A stretch of 49,061 bases of DNA from Lachnospiraceae bacterium (lineage in GTDB: Bacteria; Bacillota; Clostridia; Lachnospirales; Lachnospiraceae): the NCBI GenBank assembly GCA_017623675.1, contig JAGAOO010000072.1, positions 1 through 49,061 of the forward strand. Direction: 5' to 3'. Shown here one piece after another: positions 41,190-49,061 of the stretch; the first letter of the stretch is position 1; the number at the start of each line of letters is the position of its first letter. The position numbers were made by a program, and so were the translations under genes. Below the pieces are notes generated by a model. That model did no database searches. It was given only the letters and a program-made list of their open reading frames with translations, and had not been told where the DNA came from.

Positions 41190-43556
41190 TTATGATGATT
41201 GACGGAATTTATCAGGGTCTGTGTTCAGTATCTTATAAACCTCTGTATTATCCGGAATTACATTATCAAATGGCAATATTGTTTTCCCATGACGCAAAAG
41301 ACCACATCCCGGCTCCGCATCTTTCACATATTTTACTTCCTCATCCGTGAAACCATAAACATCCTGTACCGCTTCAATATTTTGCTGGGAACAAATAATA
41401 GCAAACGATGCAGCATTTACCATTGCCTTACTGGTTTTGTTTTTACAAATATCTGAAACCTCGTGTGTGATGCCCGTACAGAATCCAAAGAACTTACGAA
41501 GTTCTCTCCATAACTTATCAATATAATCTGCAGACTGCTCGGTTTTTAAAAACTCATGAGCTTCATCAATATAAATCCATGTTGCGACTCCTCGCAGATA
41601 ATTGCGGTATACCCTCTGGCGTAACGACTCCATAATAATAAATAATGTAACCGACCAGATATCTTTCGGAATATCCCGAAAACCATAAACCAAAAACGGT
41701 GCATCCACATCAACATTTCCTTCATGACCAAACATGTCAAGTGTTCCTGTAGTGAACAGTTCCAAAGCAAGTGCCATTTCAGCAGCAATGTCCTGTGTAG
41801 AAGCATCCTGCATATCAAGCAGCACATTTCGGTATTCTGTCATGGTGGGTTGCTTTGTCTTTGGCGAAATGGCTCCATTCTCATATGGTGCATAAAGAAG
41901 CCTTAATGCTCGTTCACATACCGATTTTTCCTGTGCAATCAGTCCGCGGTTATACATCTGTTCCAGTACACCAGTCATCCAGCCTACTTTATTGGCTGTT
42001 ATTTCAGACGGAGGTATATAATCCGGAATCTCCAATCCGTTTATATGCCACTTACAGGCTGGACGGATATCCAGATAGGTACCATGAAACACATCACACA
42101 AAGGGGCATACTCATTGTTTGGGTCTAATACAATAATCTCATTCTTGGCATTTCCATGGGAACATAAGAAATTAAGAAGCATTTCCCACTTTGCTTCCAT
42201 TGACTTTCCGGAACCCGGCTCACCAAAAATCCAGGCATTACCATTTTTCAATTCAGAACGGTTTCCAAGCAGAAGATTTTTATTCAGCTTATTGATGCCA
42301 TAGAACTTTCCTCCCGGAATCAATAAGTCCTGAGAATGGAATGGCATAAACGCTGTTAGGTCAGCGGTTGTCATACTTCGCATATATCCGGTCTGGCACT
42401 TGCCGATTGGTAATACAGTTGCCAATCCCTCTCTCTGCTTCATAGTCATCACTCCAAGAATCAATGATTCTCCTTCTGCAAGGGATTTAATAGCTTCTGT
42501 TGACTGTTCCAGTTCTTCTTTGCTGTCACCCATTATAACCAGTGTCAGCCCGGCATATGATAATTTCATATCCTGTTCCTTCACCTGCTTCATGATGTCC
42601 GCAAGGTCTGTTTTCTCTTCCTGGACTACAGTGGAAATTTCACTGGAATACTCTTTGTTTTTATTCCTTGTCTTTTGCTGTTGTCTTATCTTTTTCTCAA
42701 CTGCCCGGTATTTTGCCTGGATTAAATTATCCGCTACTGCCTTTGGCATTGGGTGTACATCCAATGCAAGCAGGAATCTTACGGAAGTGTCCGTAAGTGC
42801 ATGAATAATTCCATTATCTAATTGTGCCGGGAGTTTCCGCATACACATTGCCCGACCAAACTGATTTCCCATGACAAAGTAATCATCATAAAACTTAATG
42901 CTCGCCGGAGCGATATCATTTAAAAAATCACGCCCGGATTCCACTGTTTTATCAAAATCAAAATGAAATGGTACATTATGATCCTCTCCCGACTGATAAA
43001 AGTCATAAAGCACTTTTAGTCTGTCATTACACTTAAGTTCTTCAATCGTGGATTTGATATCTCGAAACTTATTAACCAGCTGTTGTTCCAGGGTGATGAA
43101 ATAATTCTTTGCTGCCTCATAGGCATCTCTCTCAACCGTCAGTGTTATATAACGGTCCTGTTCAATTCCTTTTCGCCCTTCTTCAATTCTGGACTCGATA
43201 ATTCCGTTTACCTCTTCTCGCAAATAATCATATCCATCATTATGAAGCTGTAGCAGTGCCTGCTTGCGGAATAACTGTTCATCCTTTGCACGGTTCATGA
43301 CACTGATTTTGAACCGGACGGAAAGACTTGATAATGCTTTCAAATAAGCGTAAATAAATTCTATCTGTTCATCCTCGGAAAGCATTGCATAATTAACATC
43401 CGAGAACCGATATGTTTTCGACCACAGATTGTTGCCGAGATAAAAAATTCCATCTGCAGCAATGGCTTCTATTTCAATTGTGTCCTGTGTACTTTTTGCA
43501 ACCGGAACCCGACTGGAATCCGGTTTTGAATATTGTTCTGCTGAATTCTTTAGCAC
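41190..43556 (-). CDS. VirB4-type conjugation ATPase
   Basis: A 788-aa VirB4/TrsE-like ATPase: a central domain with Walker A IFGEPGSGKSMEAKW (about 425), Walker B TWIYIDEAHEF (about 648), and typical ELRKFFGFCTGITHEVSD. It energises assembly of the type IV channel. It overlaps PrgI by 7 nt; GTG start. Confidence 0.93.
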   Translation of the reverse strand: MLKNSAEQYSKPDSSRVPVAKSTQDTIEIEAIAADGIFYLGNNLWSKTYRFSDVNYAMLSEDEQIEFIYAYLKALSSLSVRFKISVMNRAKDEQLFRKQALLQLHNDGYDYLREEVNGIIESRIEEGRKGIEQDRYITLTVERDAYEAAKNYFITLEQQLVNKFRDIKSTIEELKCNDRLKVLYDFYQSGEDHNVPFHFDFDKTVESGRDFLNDIAPASIKFYDDYFVMGNQFGRAMCMRKLPAQLDNGIIHALTDTSVRFLLALDVHPMPKAVADNLIQAKYRAVEKKIRQQQKTRNKNKEYSSEISTVVQEEKTDLADIMKQVKEQDMKLSYAGLTLVIMGDSKEELEQSTEAIKSLAEGESLILGVMTMKQREGLATVLPIGKCQTGYMRSMTTADLTAFMPFHSQDLLIPGGKFYGINKLNKNLLLGNRSELKNGNAWIFGEPGSGKSMEAKWEMLLNFLCSHGNAKNEIIVLDPNNEYAPLCDVFHGTYLDIRPACKWHINGLEIPDYIPPSEITANKVGWMTGVLEQMYNRGLIAQEKSVCERALRLLYAPYENGAISPKTKQPTMTEYRNVLLDMQDASTQDIAAEMALALELFTTGTLDMFGHEGNVDVDAPFLVYGFRDIPKDIWSVTLFIIMESLRQRVYRNYLRGVATWIYIDEAHEFLKTEQSADYIDKLWRELRKFFGFCTGITHEVSDICKNKTSKAMVNAASFAIICSQQNIEAVQDVYGFTDEEVKYVKDAEPGCGLLRHGKTILPFDNVIPDNTEVYKILNTDPDKFRQSS

Positions 43557-43966
43557 GGTTTCTCACTCTCCTTTCTTTTCTTCTCCATCATTCGGGATAC
43601 CATTCGGTCAACAAATCCCTTCTGGTCTTGTACCATATCCGCAGGATTGCTGCACACAATTGCTGTCTTAGGATTTTCTGTTGAATCATAAAAAAGCATT
43701 GGCTGATTCACATTCTTTTTTGCCTGGCGGTATTCCGGCAAGGTCATTCCGTTCCGTTTGAAAAAACCAACATATCCAATTGGTGCAGCAACAATCAAAC
43801 CGATATACCCGGCAATCGTCAGATTAGCACCCAATATTGTTGCCACCACCGTAACCAGCAGCGTAACCACTAATGTAATGACAGAATACAGTATCTGTCT
43901 TTTTGTCAGTAATGCCAGACCGCCCGGCTTTATCTCATCGAGATTCCGACTTGTTCGAATTGTCAT
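43550..43966 (-). CDS. PrgI family membrane protein
   Basis: A 138-aa protein starting MTIRTSRNLDEIKPGG with two adjacent membrane helices (about 25-65) and RNGMTLPEYRQAKKNV, the PrgI/VirB3-like pattern. It sits between the VirB6-like and VirB4 genes as in Gram-positive type IV systems. The ATG 43966 follows AAGGAG. Confidence 0.87.
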   Translation of the reverse strand: MTIRTSRNLDEIKPGGLALLTKRQILYSVITLVVTLLVTVVATILGANLTIAGYIGLIVAAPIGYVGFFKRNGMTLPEYRQAKKNVNQPMLFYDSTENPKTAIVCSNPADMVQDQKGFVDRMVSRMMEKKRKESEKPC

Positions 43967-43986
43967 GAATATACTCCTTTCCAAAA

Positions 43987-44003
43987 GTGTTCACGGTGAA
44001 CAC
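43987..44003. repeat. ICE palindrome copy, prgI leader
   Basis: Exact 17-mer with centre base G (GTGTTCACGGTGAACAC), 21 nt before the prgI start; T4 then GGAG on the coding strand. Confidence 0.9.
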
Positions 44004-44007
44004 TTTT

Positions 44008-44919
44008 TTATCCAATCATTTTTTGTAGCAATTGTTCACTGCCCTTCGCACTGGCAACTGTTAAGCAGCAGGTAAAAATGTTCTTAAACATTTCGAGCAA
44101 TATCCTTGTAAATGCCAGTGTTGATGCACTGGCATTTTGCATGCTGCCAAGTACCGCATTTTCCAGTGTTGGAATTCCACCTTTCAACAGGGCATTACAA
44201 ATCAGAATTGCAATCATAATACCAACCGCTTCCAGGGCAAGAACAATGAAATACTTAAAATACTGCAAGCCCGTCCTCTTAATTTCCGGTGGACCACTCA
44301 TGCTTGAAATAGCAAGTGGTGCAAATGGTAATGCAAACAGGATTTTTACATACCGAAAATAAACGACATAGACCAAAATTCCTGCACAAATCATCATGAC
44401 TAAAGCAGTAATCAGACACAGAATTAGTACAATAAGCTGTTCAATGAAATTTGCATCACTCCACACCTGCATTGACCCGAAAATATCAGATGTGCTTAAC
44501 TGCAGTCCATCAAAACTGCTTCCCGAAATCTGCAACATTAATCCGCCGACTACCGAAAGAACTCCGCTTAAAATCATTCTCGAATTTGACATCAAAAACT
44601 CAGCCAATATTAATGAAACAATACTTTTTACAATGGTATACATATCAAACCTTGTGTCTTCAAAGGAAGATTCAAATAGTCCATATAAGAAAAAAAGCAC
44701 CAGCATAGTGGTGCCAATTGCAACAAAGCAAGGTTGGATTTTATCAATGAGAGCAATCGGCTCGCCACCCGCAAAAGAATCTATATCTTCCCCTAGTAAT
44801 GTAAAAGCTATTCCTATTGTCTTATTCCAAAAATTTGCGGCTACATTCAGAATGGAAACACCTGCTGATAACAAAACCAAGTCTTTTACAAGTTCTAAAA
44901 TTCCAATCATACCCTTCAC
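44008..44919 (-). CDS. VirB6/TrbL-like polytopic membrane protein
   Basis: A 303-aa protein with about six to eight hydrophobic segments and no large soluble part, ending in a Ser/Lys-rich helix. Gene order (pilin-like, this, PrgI, VirB4) matches the VirB6/TrbL channel component of Gram-positive conjugation systems. Its GTG start directly follows the previous stop. Confidence 0.82.
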   Translation of the reverse strand: MKGMIGILELVKDLVLLSAGVSILNVAANFWNKTIGIAFTLLGEDIDSFAGGEPIALIDKIQPCFVAIGTTMLVLFFLYGLFESSFEDTRFDMYTIVKSIVSLILAEFLMSNSRMILSGVLSVVGGLMLQISGSSFDGLQLSTSDIFGSMQVWSDANFIEQLIVLILCLITALVMMICAGILVYVVYFRYVKILFALPFAPLAISSMSGPPEIKRTGLQYFKYFIVLALEAVGIMIAILICNALLKGGIPTLENAVLGSMQNASASTLAFTRILLEMFKNIFTCCLTVASAKGSEQLLQKMIG

Positions 44920-45183
44920 CTACCATGTGATTCCCAAAAAGGTCAACAATCCTCCGATGCCTGCCATTAATATCCCTCCGATAAGTCCTTTGGCTGCACT
45001 GGAAGTACCGGATTCATCATTGGATTTCCACGCAGTCAAAAGTTCAGATAAATTCTTAATAATCATAATAATTCCAACTAATGCAACTGCGGATAACAAA
45101 AGATTAATCAATACTCGAAGCGGATTGAGAAAATCCGTATTTCCTGCTGTTAAAATAGTAAACATGTTGTATAACATAACCAT
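44920..45183 (-). CDS. Maff2/VirB2-like small membrane protein
   Basis: An 87-aa protein with two membrane helices (about 24-45 and 66-85) and a Ser/Gly-rich loop DESGTSSAAKGLIGGILMAGIGG, the Maff2-type layout of pilin-like proteins on mobile elements. AGGTGG precedes the ATG. Confidence 0.75.
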   Translation of the reverse strand: MVMLYNMFTILTAGNTDFLNPLRVLINLLLSAVALVGIIMIIKNLSELLTAWKSNDESGTSSAAKGLIGGILMAGIGGLLTFLGITW

Positions 45184-45200
45184 AATTTTATTCCACCTTT

Positions 45201-46358
45201 CTATTTTCCATCTCTATTTGTAAATGATTCTGGTTTTGCTTTTCTTACCACGATAGACTGTTCACCGTGAACACTTTCCTCTTCTTCCTTTTGTTTCTTC
45301 CTTTTTCTCTTTGGAAGCATAATGAAAATAAACAGCAACAGCGTCACAAGTATAATGATTAAGAGCAGTATTATCTGCCATAGTGTAACCGGCGAAGCTG
45401 CCTTATACCGTGCCTCCGATTTGCAGTAATATATAGATGCTTCTTCTACTTGTTCTTGGAAGTCCTCATCTGTGACCGTATAAGTTGCTGTGACATCATA
45501 TAATTTCCCGGTTTTACAGTTGTCAGATTCATAATTAATCCGGTATTCACCAAGTAATTGTTTGCCACGCACTATCGCATCCCGGCAATTCACTCCATGC
45601 TCCTCATATATATCCGAAGTCCATTCCATAGTCTCAATCGTGAATGATTCAACCGGAAGCCCGGCAGCTTCTATTATGATTGCTTTTGAACGTTCTGGAA
45701 GAACTGGTGCTTCTTTATCGAGGTACACCCTTTCATTCCCAATCAGAAAATACTCCGCTTCATATACTTCCAACGTGAAATTCAGCTCAAAGCCATCTCT
45801 CCAAGCGTATGGTGTTGATAATTCCATATTCTTGAAAGGCAATTCCTGAACGGTTGTTTCCTGGGTGATCGGCGAGTCATATTCTATCGAATCCGTAGCC
45901 GGGATAGAATTTATATCCGGTTCGGCATATACCAAGCCGGACATCTGATAACTGCTTAATTGCTCTGTCTGTTCCTGTATTGTTACATCCTGTTCCGATA
46001 ATTCATAAGACACTCCCGATTCCTGCAGGGATTTTTCTATTCCTTCCAGTTCAGCAGAAGTCAGTCCGGTAAATGTAACCGTTTTTTTATCCTGCTGTAT
46101 GTCCGGTTCTTCAACTGTTACAACTTCCGTATCGCTGCTTAATAATTCATACTTCCTGTTCTGCAAGGTGATTTCAGGTTCAAATACATACTCTTCGACT
46201 GAGCCAATGCAGGTATATTCAACTGTTTCCGTGTAATAATTGTGGTTCCAATTATAAACACTGGAAGTCTTAACATCTGATACACTGTTTGCTGCAAAAA
46301 CAGGTGTAGTGCCAGTCAGAACAGCCAATAAAGCAGCAATGATTCCTTTCTTGTTCAT
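45201..46358 (-). CDS. Secreted, C-terminally anchored ICE protein of unknown function
   Basis: A 385-aa protein from MNKKGIIAALLAVLTGTTPVFA (signal peptide, cleavage after about residue 22). The extracellular part (about 25-330) has beta-rich segments (VEEYVFEPEITLQNRKYELL, YAWRDGFELNFTLEVYEAEYF). One C-terminal membrane helix (about 335-360) and a Lys/Arg-rich cytoplasmic tail follow. It lies among channel genes, so it may act in cell-cell contact. AAGGAG lies before the ATG; the palindrome leader lies upstream. Confidence 0.65.
   Translation of the reverse strand: MNKKGIIAALLAVLTGTTPVFAANSVSDVKTSSVYNWNHNYYTETVEYTCIGSVEEYVFEPEITLQNRKYELLSSDTEVVTVEEPDIQQDKKTVTFTGLTSAELEGIEKSLQESGVSYELSEQDVTIQEQTEQLSSYQMSGLVYAEPDINSIPATDSIEYDSPITQETTVQELPFKNMELSTPYAWRDGFELNFTLEVYEAEYFLIGNERVYLDKEAPVLPERSKAIIIEAAGLPVESFTIETMEWTSDIYEEHGVNCRDAIVRGKQLLGEYRINYESDNCKTGKLYDVTATYTVTDEDFQEQVEEASIYYCKSEARYKAASPVTLWQIILLLIIILVTLLLFIFIMLPKRKRKKQKEEEESVHGEQSIVVRKAKPESFTNRDGK
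45259..45273. repeat. ICE palindrome copy inside the 3' end of the anchored-protein gene
   Basis: TGTTCACCGTGAACA, exact 15-bp core, 76 nt before the pilin-like gene start. Confidence 0.85.
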
Positions 46359-46389
46359 TTGATTAATCACTCCTTTCAAAATAAAAAAA

Positions 46390-46406
46390 GTGTTCACCGT
46401 GAACAC
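46390..46406. repeat. ICE palindrome copy, anchored-protein leader
   Basis: Exact 17-mer, 32 nt before the start; T7 then GGAG on the coding strand. A second hairpin (46424-46439) lies just upstream. Confidence 0.9.
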
Positions 46407-46423
46407 TTTTTGCAATAAAAAAA

Positions 46424-46446
46424 CAACCGTTTCCGGTTGCTTTTTG
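46424..46446. terminator. Terminator-like hairpin upstream of a palindrome leader
   Basis: CAACCG (46424-46429) and CGGTTG (46434-46439), loop TTTC, flanked by A- and T-runs on both sides; lies between the Rpn-like gene and the palindrome at 46390. Confidence 0.6.
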
Positions 46447-46467
46447 TTCCATATGGTTCATATAATT

Positions 46468-47382
46468 CTATCTTGATTTACCTGTCGGTTTCCTGTTTAT
46501 TGTATGCTGCATACTCTTTTTCTGCATGGTTTCCACAGCAAGAAAAGCCTTTTCCAATGAGCAGTTATTTTGTTCCGCATACTTTCTTATTTTGTCTATT
46601 ATCTCTGCTTTTCCTTCTATTTTTCCTCTTGCTTCGGCATCTTCAATATCTACCTCATGCTGGGCTTTTGCTATTTCTTCTCTGGTTGGCACTTCCAACA
46701 ACATACCGCTCACTTCCTTTCTGTTCTTTTTCAGATAGGTTTCCAACCGATGCTCTTTGATGCACTCATCGATTGCCCTGTCTACTGCTGATTCCTTGTT
46801 TCTTTCTTTTTTATTATACACCCTAATGCGATGAATTAAAACAGAATAATCCTCCAGCGTCTTACATTTTTTCATTAATTCCCGGTTTTTTCCGTAATTA
46901 ATGTTATAAGCTTCTACTTTCATCTCAATACAACTTCCGCTTTTCGCAAAACAATCTGAAAGTTTCATCTGGTATCGTTCCTGCTTTTCTGCCAGTCCAT
47001 TATAGAACACAATGAATTTGGGCGTTGGGAATTTCACTAGTCTCGTTGTATACATTAATTTTCCGAGATTATGCTCTTTGATATAGCGATTATAGCTCTC
47101 AGCAATGTACAAAAAGCCTCGCATCGGCATATTGGGGCATTCCGCACTCTGATGCTCCCAAAGGTTTAATTCCTCGCTGATAATAAAGGAGCTGTCATTA
47201 TACATTCCAACATACAAATCGCCTTCACCAATGGTTGTAACTTCTATTTGTGATTCATCTGTATAATTACTATTATTCAGAGCATTATATAATTCCAGTA
47301 TTTCCTTCTTTCCATTAAAAATCGAAGTGAAAACTCTTGATTTGTAGTCATGTTGCACTTCTCTTATCCTCTCCCGTTCCAA
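46468..47382 (-). CDS. Rpn-type nuclease/transposase-like protein
   Basis: A 304-aa protein with an Rpn/PDDEXK-like N-terminal half (about 1-175): SRVFTSIFNGKKEILELYNALNN, then strands YVGMYNDSSFIISEELNLWEHQS in the place of the D...ExQ core, where a strict ExQ is replaced by ELNLWEHQ. The C-terminal half is helical with a charged HEVDIEDAEARGKIEGKAEIIDKI motif typical of this family. Rpn proteins promote recombination or act in defence. TTG start with AGGAGG upstream. Confidence 0.72.
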   Translation of the reverse strand: MERERIREVQHDYKSRVFTSIFNGKKEILELYNALNNSNYTDESQIEVTTIGEGDLYVGMYNDSSFIISEELNLWEHQSAECPNMPMRGFLYIAESYNRYIKEHNLGKLMYTTRLVKFPTPKFIVFYNGLAEKQERYQMKLSDCFAKSGSCIEMKVEAYNINYGKNRELMKKCKTLEDYSVLIHRIRVYNKKERNKESAVDRAIDECIKEHRLETYLKKNRKEVSGMLLEVPTREEIAKAQHEVDIEDAEARGKIEGKAEIIDKIRKYAEQNNCSLEKAFLAVETMQKKSMQHTINRKPTGKSR

Positions 47383-47408
47383 ACGCTCTCCTCCTTTCCA
47401 ATAAAAAA

Positions 47409-47425
47409 GTGTTCACCGTGAACAC
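47409..47425. repeat. ICE palindrome copy, Rpn-gene leader
   Basis: Exact 17-mer, 27 nt before the TTG start; T6 then GGAGG on the coding strand. Confidence 0.9.
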
Positions 47426-47427
47426 TT

Positions 47428-49061
47428 TTATCTCTTCTGTTTTACAATAAACAGTTTCAATGCAATTGCCAGCATCATCACAAGAACAGCTATTGCAAAT
47501 TCCGGATACTGGATATCTCCGGTCATTGGAGTTCCGGCAACCAATTGTCCTCTTCGGAATTTATTCTCATAACGAACATGCAGGACACCCACGATTGCAG
47601 TATTAATATAATCTGCTGTTACCGTTTCGCCATCCTCACGGATTTCAAACTTACACAATTCCGTATTCAGATAGTAATGCTCGTTTGCTTCTATCTCCTT
47701 AAGGTAATACCTGCCATATACAAGATTTTCAATGAAGATTTCTCCATTTTCATCTGTAGTATAATCGCCCAGGTATTCATCCGGTATCTCTGAATCCTCA
47801 AATGTCCGATAAAGAGAAAAAGTAGCACCCGGCAATCGCTTGTCCGGTATCTGTAGCGAGGTCTTTACCAGTTTGAAACTACCATATATTCTCCGGTCAG
47901 ACATTTTAACAATTACAGGCTCTGGTTTGTCTGTTACTGTAAACTCCACATCATCCGCTAATGTCCATCCTTCCGGTGCTTCTGCTTCATGCAGACGATA
48001 TTCACCATGCGGCAGATTCTTAATAACATAATAATCATCTGCACTGGTCCATGAATCAATTAAATTATCGTCAGAATCATACAGTTCCAGCTTGGCTCCG
48101 TCCAATGGATTTCCTTCTTCATCCTGTTTCAGAAACTGTACTCTGGTTTCTTTATCCTGCATAACGACTGATACGGTTTCATTTCTGTCTGTGACAGAAA
48201 ACACTTTATCCTCTGCCAGTACATGTCCGCTTGGTGCCTTTGTTTCATGTAAGCGGTACTCTCCATGAGAAAGGTTCGTGATGGCATGCGGAGTTGTGGT
48301 ACTGGTCCATGAATCAATCAGATTATCGTCTGAATCATACAGTTCCAGCTTGGCTCCGGCAAGCGGATTTCCGTCTTCGTCCTGTTTTAGGAACTGGACT
48401 TTCGTTTCACGCTCAACCATAGTTTTGTTTGCAGGTCCATTCATTGTAACCTGTACCGTCACAGGGTCTGCAATTGTCCATCCATCCGGGGCAGACTCTT
48501 CTACCCATGTGTAAGTTCCAAAGGACAATCCTTTTACTACATGTTCCGTTCCGTCCGAAACCCATGTATCAACTACTTGCCCTGCAGAGTTGTACAGTTT
48601 CATCGTAGCCCCAAGAACCGGATTTCCGTCTGCATCCTCTTTCTTTAATCGGACAGTAGTAAAATCATCACGCATGGTTATCGTCTGTGTGGTTCCGGCA
48701 TCAGCATCATAAGTAAATTGTATTGCCTGTGCCAAAACGTGTTTATCCGGTGCGATAGTTTCTGTTAATGTATAACTGCCACTGGCAAGATTATGAATCA
48801 CATGAGGACTCGTTCCAGACACCCATGTATCTACTGTTTGTCCAGCAGCATTTGTAAGTTTTAATGTTGCTCCCGGCAGTTCGTTCTCACCGGTAATTTC
48901 TTTCTTACTGATTTGCAACACAGATTCAGTATATACATTCATGTAAGCACGTACCGGGTCAGGACGGGAACTATTGCACAAAACCAAATCCTGTGCAGCA
49001 CTCGTATTTTTAACATATGTAATGTTTCCTGTCGAAGCTACATACTGATTGCTTGTCACTA
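47428..49061 (-). CDS. CnaB-repeat surface adhesin, partial (N-terminus beyond the edge)
   Basis: At least 543 aa, missing its N-terminus at the window edge. Four to five CnaB/SpaA-like units of about 86 aa (for example PLAGAKLELYDSDDNLIDSW...GEYRLHETKAPSGHVLAEDK) with the Lys/Glu pattern of self-forming isopeptide bonds. C-terminal TPMTG sorting-like motif, a hydrophobic helix (about 518-537) and a basic KQKR tail. Probably a wall-attached contact protein for conjugation. The TPMTG motif departs from LPXTG, so sortase use is uncertain. Confidence 0.8.
   Translation of the reverse strand, partial: VTSNQYVASTGNITYVKNTSAAQDLVLCNSSRPDPVRAYMNVYTESVLQISKKEITGENELPGATLKLTNAAGQTVDTWVSGTSPHVIHNLASGSYTLTETIAPDKHVLAQAIQFTYDADAGTTQTITMRDDFTTVRLKKEDADGNPVLGATMKLYNSAGQVVDTWVSDGTEHVVKGLSFGTYTWVEESAPDGWTIADPVTVQVTMNGPANKTMVERETKVQFLKQDEDGNPLAGAKLELYDSDDNLIDSWTSTTTPHAITNLSHGEYRLHETKAPSGHVLAEDKVFSVTDRNETVSVVMQDKETRVQFLKQDEEGNPLDGAKLELYDSDDNLIDSWTSADDYYVIKNLPHGEYRLHEAEAPEGWTLADDVEFTVTDKPEPVIVKMSDRRIYGSFKLVKTSLQIPDKRLPGATFSLYRTFEDSEIPDEYLGDYTTDENGEIFIENLVYGRYYLKEIEANEHYYLNTELCKFEIREDGETVTADYINTAIVGVLHVRYENKFRRGQLVAGTPMTGDIQYPEFAIAVLVMMLAIALKLFIVKQKR
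48046..48408 (-). repeat. 258-bp direct repeat within the adhesin gene
   Basis: Two copies starting at 48046 and 48304 (spacing 258 bp, 86 codons) share long near-identical stretches (GGTCCATGAATCAAT and downstream). This marks recent duplication of a CnaB unit. Confidence 0.7.

Larger units (their letters stand above)
22339..49061 (-). mobile_element. Integrative conjugative element, left part (continues past the right edge)
   Basis: From where cotJC homology ends to the right edge, every supported gene is on the minus strand and belongs to a conjugation gene set: VirD4, MobA/MobC, Toprim protein, ArdC, TopB, VirB4, PrgI, VirB6-like, VirB2-like. The set also has the element's own recurrent palindrome. 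No integrase is visible inside this part, so it should be encoded beyond the right edge. The exact left end is uncertain within 22339-22411; 22339-22411 contains only an imperfect 11-bp hairpin (22361-22387). Confidence 0.85.

Noticed and set aside
30170-47425. CRISPR array as explanation of the repeated palindrome
   Set aside because: Copies are kilobases apart with genes between, no spacers of constant size and no cas genes.
47545-48514. Plus-strand ORFs opposite the CnaB adhesin
   Set aside because: Shadow frames of a repeat-rich gene.

Overview
The window is a spore-forming, AT-rich, low-GC Gram-positive genome, most likely Lachnospiraceae. This is judged from YyaC, CotJA/B/C, the DUF5711/CvpA pairing and the conjugative-element gene families. 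It has three parts: a chromosomal backbone (1 to about 14.9 kb), a 7.3-kb recombinase-bearing insertion inside the spore-coat gene cotJC (14.9-22.2 kb), and the left portion of a large integrative conjugative element (ICE) that continues past the right edge (about 22.34 kb to 49.06 kb, every gene on the minus strand).

Backbone. The left edge looks like the promoter and leader of an rRNA operon reading out of the window. Then come a minus-strand envelope cluster (LysM protein, DUF5711 protein, CvpA), yyaC (+), a coiled-coil membrane protein, a CBS-pair protein, a two-component system, a C39-like protein, a NUDIX-MATE pair, a YefM-YoeB toxin-antitoxin module with TGTACA operators, a histidine phosphatase and the cotJ operon.

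cotJC insertion. cotJC stops after codon 31 at GGTGGT (14886-14891), and the next part of the gene resumes in the same frame at a second GGTGGT (22231-22236). The DNA between is 7,345 bp. It holds an AI-2E-family permease, a complete polyamine ABC transporter (potABCD) with its XRE-cupin regulator, and a serine recombinase ending 32 nt before the right junction. Joining the element ends gives a near-perfect dyad (TGCCATTGG / CCAATGGCA around GTGGTG), as expected of a serine-recombinase attP. Removing the element restores an in-frame CotJC N-terminus. This is the architecture of sporulation 'skin' elements, here in cotJC. The cotJC homology breaks again at 22338, where the ICE begins, so the gene appears to be hit twice.

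ICE. Reading right to left the genes are: CnaB-repeat adhesin (partial), Rpn nuclease-like protein, secreted/anchored protein, VirB2/Maff2-like pilin, VirB6/TrbL-like protein, PrgI, VirB4, C39-like peptidase, TopB, small DUF3848-like protein, P-loop NTPase-Rpn fusion (apparently frameshifted at an A7 run), YdcK-like beta-helix protein, ArdC/zincin/nucleotidyltransferase polyvalent protein, DUF3991-Toprim protein, candidate oriT, MobC, MobA relaxase, accessory proteins, VirD4 coupling protein, SpoVG, DUF5688 protein and small proteins. A palindrome, GTGTTCAC(C/G)GTGAACAC, recurs through the ICE. Seven full copies each lie 20-32 nt upstream of a start codon, followed on the coding strand by a T tract and then the Shine-Dalgarno site. 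Two 15-bp copies and two one-mismatch copies lie inside genes. I saw no copy in the chromosomal part. It is probably an ICE-specific operator or RNA leader element.
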